In this document: in pieces, positions 6,431 to 8,412 of the stretch | How the letters are laid out: the number at the start of each line of letters is the position of its first letter | Position numbering within the stretch: the first letter of the stretch is position 1 | The notes under the pieces: model-generated | Database searches by the model: none | What the model was told of the DNA's origin: nothing | The model's input: the letters and a program-made list of their open reading frames with translations, nothing else | Made by a program: the position numbers and the translations under genes | Origin: an uncultured Rhodospirillales bacterium | GTDB lineage: Bacteria; Pseudomonadota; Alphaproteobacteria; Rhodospirillales; Defluviicoccaceae | Direction: 5' to 3' | DNA: 8,412 nt | Assembly (NCBI GenBank): GCA_937127205.1 | Contig: CAKZLS010000407.1 | Location: forward strand, 1-8,412

Positions 6431-7459
6431 ATGTCTGACATCGCCGCGCCGACCATCGCCGATCGCCTTCGCAAAAGAGTTCAGAGCGTCCGCGTGGTGT
6501 TTCCGGGACTTCTCGCCGCGGCCACGGTCGCCATGGCCGCGACCTTTCTGTCCGATCACTACGGCGGCCCGGTCATGCTGTTCGCCTTGCTTCTTGGGAT
6601 CGCCTTTCAATTCCTCTCCCAGGAGGGCCGGTGCGGCCCCGGAATCGAGATGGCGGCGCGGAACGTGCTGCGCTTGGGCGTCGCCCTGCTCGGCGCCCGG
6701 ATCACGATCGAGCAGATCATGAGCCTGGGAATCGCCCCCATGTTCGCGGTCATCGCCGCGGTTATCCTGACGGTGGTTTTCGGCGCCGTCGCCAGCCGCG
6801 CACTCGGGCTCGGCAGCAAGTTCGGGGTGCTGTCGGGCGGCGCCGTGGCCATCTGCGGCGCATCGGCGGCACTCGCCATCTCTTCCATTCTTCCGCAGGA
6901 CAAGCGCTCGGAGCGCGACACCATTTTTACCGTCATCGCGGTGACCACGCTCAGCACCATCGCGATGATCGTTTACCCGATCATTGTCGCTCTGTTCGAA
7001 ATGGATACGGTGGATGCCGGATTTTTCCTCGGCGGCACGATCCACGATGTGGCGCAGGTGGTCGGCGCCGGCTACAGCGTTTCCGAACAGACCGGCGACA
7101 TCTCGACCTTCACCAAGCTTTTGCGCGTCGCCATGCTGCTGCCCATCGTGTTCGCCCTTTCGCTGCTGTTCCGCGCACGATCCGAGACTGGAAAAAAGGC
7201 GAAAGTGCCGTTTCAGGGTTTCCTGTTCGCCTTCGCGGCGCTGGTGGCCATCAACAGCCTCGGCGCCATCCCGGAGCCGCTGCGTCTCGGCATGGTCGAG
7301 GTGTCCCGGTGGTGCCTGGTGATCGCCATTGCCGCGCTCGGAATGAAGACATCGCTCCAGGCCCTGGCCCAAGTCGGCGTGCGCTCCATCGGGCTGATCG
7401 TCGGCCAAACCGTGTTTCTCGCGGTTCTCATCCTCGGCTTGATTTTCTTCGTCCTGTGA
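6431..7459 (+). CDS. YeiH/UPF0324-family putative sulfate (sulfite) exporter
   Basis: A 342-residue integral membrane protein of the conserved UPF0324 family (YeiH-like, 'putative sulfate exporter'). It is hydrophobic throughout, with roughly 9-11 membrane segments after a short polar N-terminus (1-20). Family landmarks are RNVLRLGVALLGARIT (77-92), the GGAVAICGASAALAI block (136-150), GGTIHDVAQVVGAGY (201-215) and IAALGMKTSLQAL near the C-terminus (300-312). It starts 50 nt after ackA with a modest GGACGGGA (6416-6423), and no terminator is visible between them, so the two are probably cotranscribed. Members of this family recur beside sulfonate-degradation genes, where removal of the sulfite released by Xsc, or of sulfate derived from it, is the proposed role. 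No sulfite dehydrogenase is seen in this window, which makes sulfite the likelier cargo. The transport substrate is inference; family membership is firm. Confidence 0.9.
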   Translation: MSDIAAPTIADRLRKRVQSVRVVFPGLLAAATVAMAATFLSDHYGGPVMLFALLLGIAFQFLSQEGRCGPGIEMAARNVLRLGVALLGARITIEQIMSLGIAPMFAVIAAVILTVVFGAVASRALGLGSKFGVLSGGAVAICGASAALAISSILPQDKRSERDTIFTVIAVTTLSTIAMIVYPIIVALFEMDTVDAGFFLGGTIHDVAQVVGAGYSVSEQTGDISTFTKLLRVAMLLPIVFALSLLFRARSETGKKAKVPFQGFLFAFAALVAINSLGAIPEPLRLGMVEVSRWCLVIAIAALGMKTSLQALAQVGVRSIGLIVGQTVFLAVLILGLIFFVL

Positions 7460-7474
7460 CGACTGCCGAAGCTG

Positions 7475-7521
7475 GAGCAATATCCGGTCAAGTGGATTCA
7501 CTTGACCGGATTTACTTGCTC
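7475..7521. repeat. Long two-tier palindrome, REP-like element or bidirectional terminator
   Basis: A perfect 13-bp stem, ATCCGGTCAAGTG (7482-7494) with CACTTGACCGGAT (7499-7511), has a 4-nt GATT loop and is extended by GAGCAA (7475-7480) pairing with TTGCTC (7516-7521) across a small asymmetric internal loop. It sits in the gap between the exporter gene and the convergent dodecin gene. Neither side has a proper T-tract. The GAGCA-n-ATCCGG layout resembles dispersed intergenic palindromes known in alphaproteobacterial genomes (recalled from general knowledge, not searched). It may also stop transcription from both sides. Confidence 0.7.
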
Positions 7522-7534
7522 TAGGAGCTGCGTT

Positions 7535-7753
7535 TTATCCGCCGTGTTTGGCCGGATCGTAGCGGAACGACGCATGCACCCGGGCGCGATATTCCGCCAC
7601 CTTGTTGTCCTTCATGCGCATGTCGAGAAGTTCGACCTCGGCGACCCGCATATCTTCAAGATGAGCGGCGGCTTCTTCGATGGCGTTCTTGGCGGCTTCT
7701 TCCCACGACGTCGGGCTGGAGCCGACAAGCCGGATGACACGATAGTTGCTCAT
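7535..7753 (-). CDS. Dodecin family protein lacking the flavin-stacking Trp
   Basis: A small 72-residue protein of the dodecin family, which forms hollow dodecamers that store flavin or related cofactors. The beta-alpha-beta-beta pattern is clear: strand YRVIRLVGSSP (4-14), helix SWEEAAKNAIEEAAAHLEDM (16-35), then two strands VAEVELLDMRM and KVAEYRARVHASFRYD. ATG 7753 is chosen over an ATG 22 codons upstream (7819) because GAGGGAG (minus strand, 7767-7761) lies 7 nt before it and the family sequence begins there. Canonical bacterial dodecins have Trp in a R-W-F-E-V segment and a following Gln; here the segment is R-V-A-E-V (V37) and the Gln position appears to be Leu, so standard flavin binding is doubtful. 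It runs convergent to the sulfonate cluster and is probably unrelated to it. A possible -10, TACAAT on the minus strand (7905-7900), has no good -35 partner. Confidence 0.88.
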   Translation of the reverse strand: MSNYRVIRLVGSSPTSWEEAAKNAIEEAAAHLEDMRVAEVELLDMRMKDNKVAEYRARVHASFRYDPAKHGG

Positions 7754-8007
7754 GGTCTCGCTCCCTCTTCCATAGCCGCATCGGTCACAGTCCATCGGGC
7801 ACAATCCCGGCGGACTCAAAAATGCACGCAGAGGGCGGCGTCCGTCCTCATGCCCGAGGGCGCGGCCTCAGCGGCATGATTTCCAGAAAGTAGGTGGGAA
7901 TTGTAACACACCCGGTCCGGTTTTGCTATCAGAGGGTCAAGGGGCGGGGGACAATCAGGAGGTTCTTGATCTACAATCAGTTAGGTTCCGTCTTTGTGTG
8001 AGGACTC

Positions 8008-8118
8008 ATGACCAAACCCAATCTGAAGGACCAACTGCTCGCGTCGGACGCACGAACCGAATTGCTCACTCCGCCGCGCGGTCAATACCGACACCGCGCA
8101 AAGCCGGAGTTCGAATAG
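8008..8118 (+). pseudogene. Remnant of a Phd-like antitoxin (C-terminal tail)
   Basis: A 36-codon frame starting ATG 8008 and ending three bases before the start of a VapC-like toxin frame. Its residues (NLKDQLLASDARTEL, then PPRGQYRHR) resemble the toxin-binding C-terminal tail of Phd-type antitoxins, but the roughly 45-residue N-terminal DNA-binding part is absent. An in-frame TGA lies at 7999-8001 and none of the upstream frames gives a Phd-like domain. ACAATCAG occurs twice upstream (7951 and 7973, spaced 22 bp), possibly remnants of the operator. The adjacency to the toxin is the main support; on sequence alone the call is tentative. It could instead be a short functional peptide. Confidence 0.45.
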
Positions 8119-8121
8119 CCC

Positions 8122-8412
8122 GTGAACCGTCTCGACACGGACGTCGGTTCCGAATTGCGACGGTCGGAGCCGCACGGCGCGGTGCTCAAGTGGATTGCGG
8201 ACGTTCCCGCGGACCGGCTTTTCTGTCGGCGGTCACGGTGGGAGAAATCCAGGCCGGCATCGAGATCACGCGAGAGCAGGACGCGCCGAAAGCCGACGCC
8301 TTGGAGACGTGGCTCGATCAGGTGGTCGTCAGCTACGGCGTCCTGCCCATGGACGCGGCGGGTTTCAGAGCATGGGCGCGGCTCAAGCACCGCAAATCCG
8401 ATCCGCTGCTAG
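8122..8412 (+). pseudogene. vapC: VapC-like PIN-domain toxin, frameshifted and cut by the window edge
   Basis: VapC toxins are PIN-domain ribonucleases that cleave tRNA or rRNA. From GTG 8122 the first frame reads LDTDVGSELRR and then GAVLKWIADVPADRLF, a typical VapC N-terminus. At about 8223-8224 the match moves to another frame, which gives LSAVTVGEIQAGIEITREQD, WLDQVVVSYGVLPMDAAGF and RAWARLKHRKSDPLL. A single missing base after the LF codons (8218-8223) explains the break. The first acidic residue (D in LDT) and the glutamate of VGEIQ are present, but the usual LLDTNVISELRR block is altered (N to D, I to G). The last catalytic aspartates lie beyond the window. The frameshift, altered N-terminal block and truncated antitoxin next door suggest decay; a sequencing error is the alternative explanation for the shift. 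Confidence 0.8.

Noticed and set aside
7966..8001. AGGAGG (7957-7962) followed by a TTG start in frame with the antitoxin remnant
   Set aside because: The frame stops after 11 codons at the TGA 7999-8001 and encodes nothing antitoxin-like, so it is probably fortuitous.

Overview
The window is GC-rich (apart from one AT-rich patch around 3101-3200) and gene-dense. Codon use, the TRAP transporter and the type of Xsc fit a proteobacterium, most likely an alphaproteobacterium. That placement is inferred from protein character and was not tested by a search.

Layout. Bases 160-1986 hold the two membrane subunits of a TRAP transporter (small DctQ-type, then large DctM-type); the periplasmic binding-protein gene is not in the window. 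An IclR-family regulator follows at 2132-2911. Then comes a 431-nt non-coding stretch with an AT-rich core, a near-palindrome, a hairpin and three copies of an 8-mer. Next are xsc (sulfoacetaldehyde acetyltransferase, 3343-5091), a strong intrinsic terminator (5121-5160), ackA (acetate kinase, 5187-6380) and a YeiH/UPF0324-type putative sulfate/sulfite exporter (6431-7459). A 47-nt palindromic element and a convergent dodecin-like gene (minus strand, 7535-7753) come after. The right end carries a decayed Phd/VapC-like toxin-antitoxin remnant: a short antitoxin tail (8008-8118) and a frameshifted PIN-domain toxin cut by the window edge (8122-8412).

How the genes work together. The core reads as a C2-sulfonate dissimilation locus. 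The TRAP system would import a sulfonate such as taurine, isethionate or another precursor of sulfoacetaldehyde. Xsc would cleave sulfoacetaldehyde with phosphate to acetyl phosphate and sulfite, AckA would convert acetyl phosphate plus ADP to acetate and ATP, and the YeiH-type protein would export sulfite or sulfate. The IclR protein is the likely local regulator. The step that makes sulfoacetaldehyde and any sulfite dehydrogenase are absent from the window, so the imported substrate cannot be named. Each component belongs to a known family. The less ordinary points are ackA in the place next to xsc often held by pta, a terminator between xsc and ackA, the repeat-rich leader of xsc, a dodecin lacking its flavin-stacking residue, and the eroded toxin-antitoxin pair.
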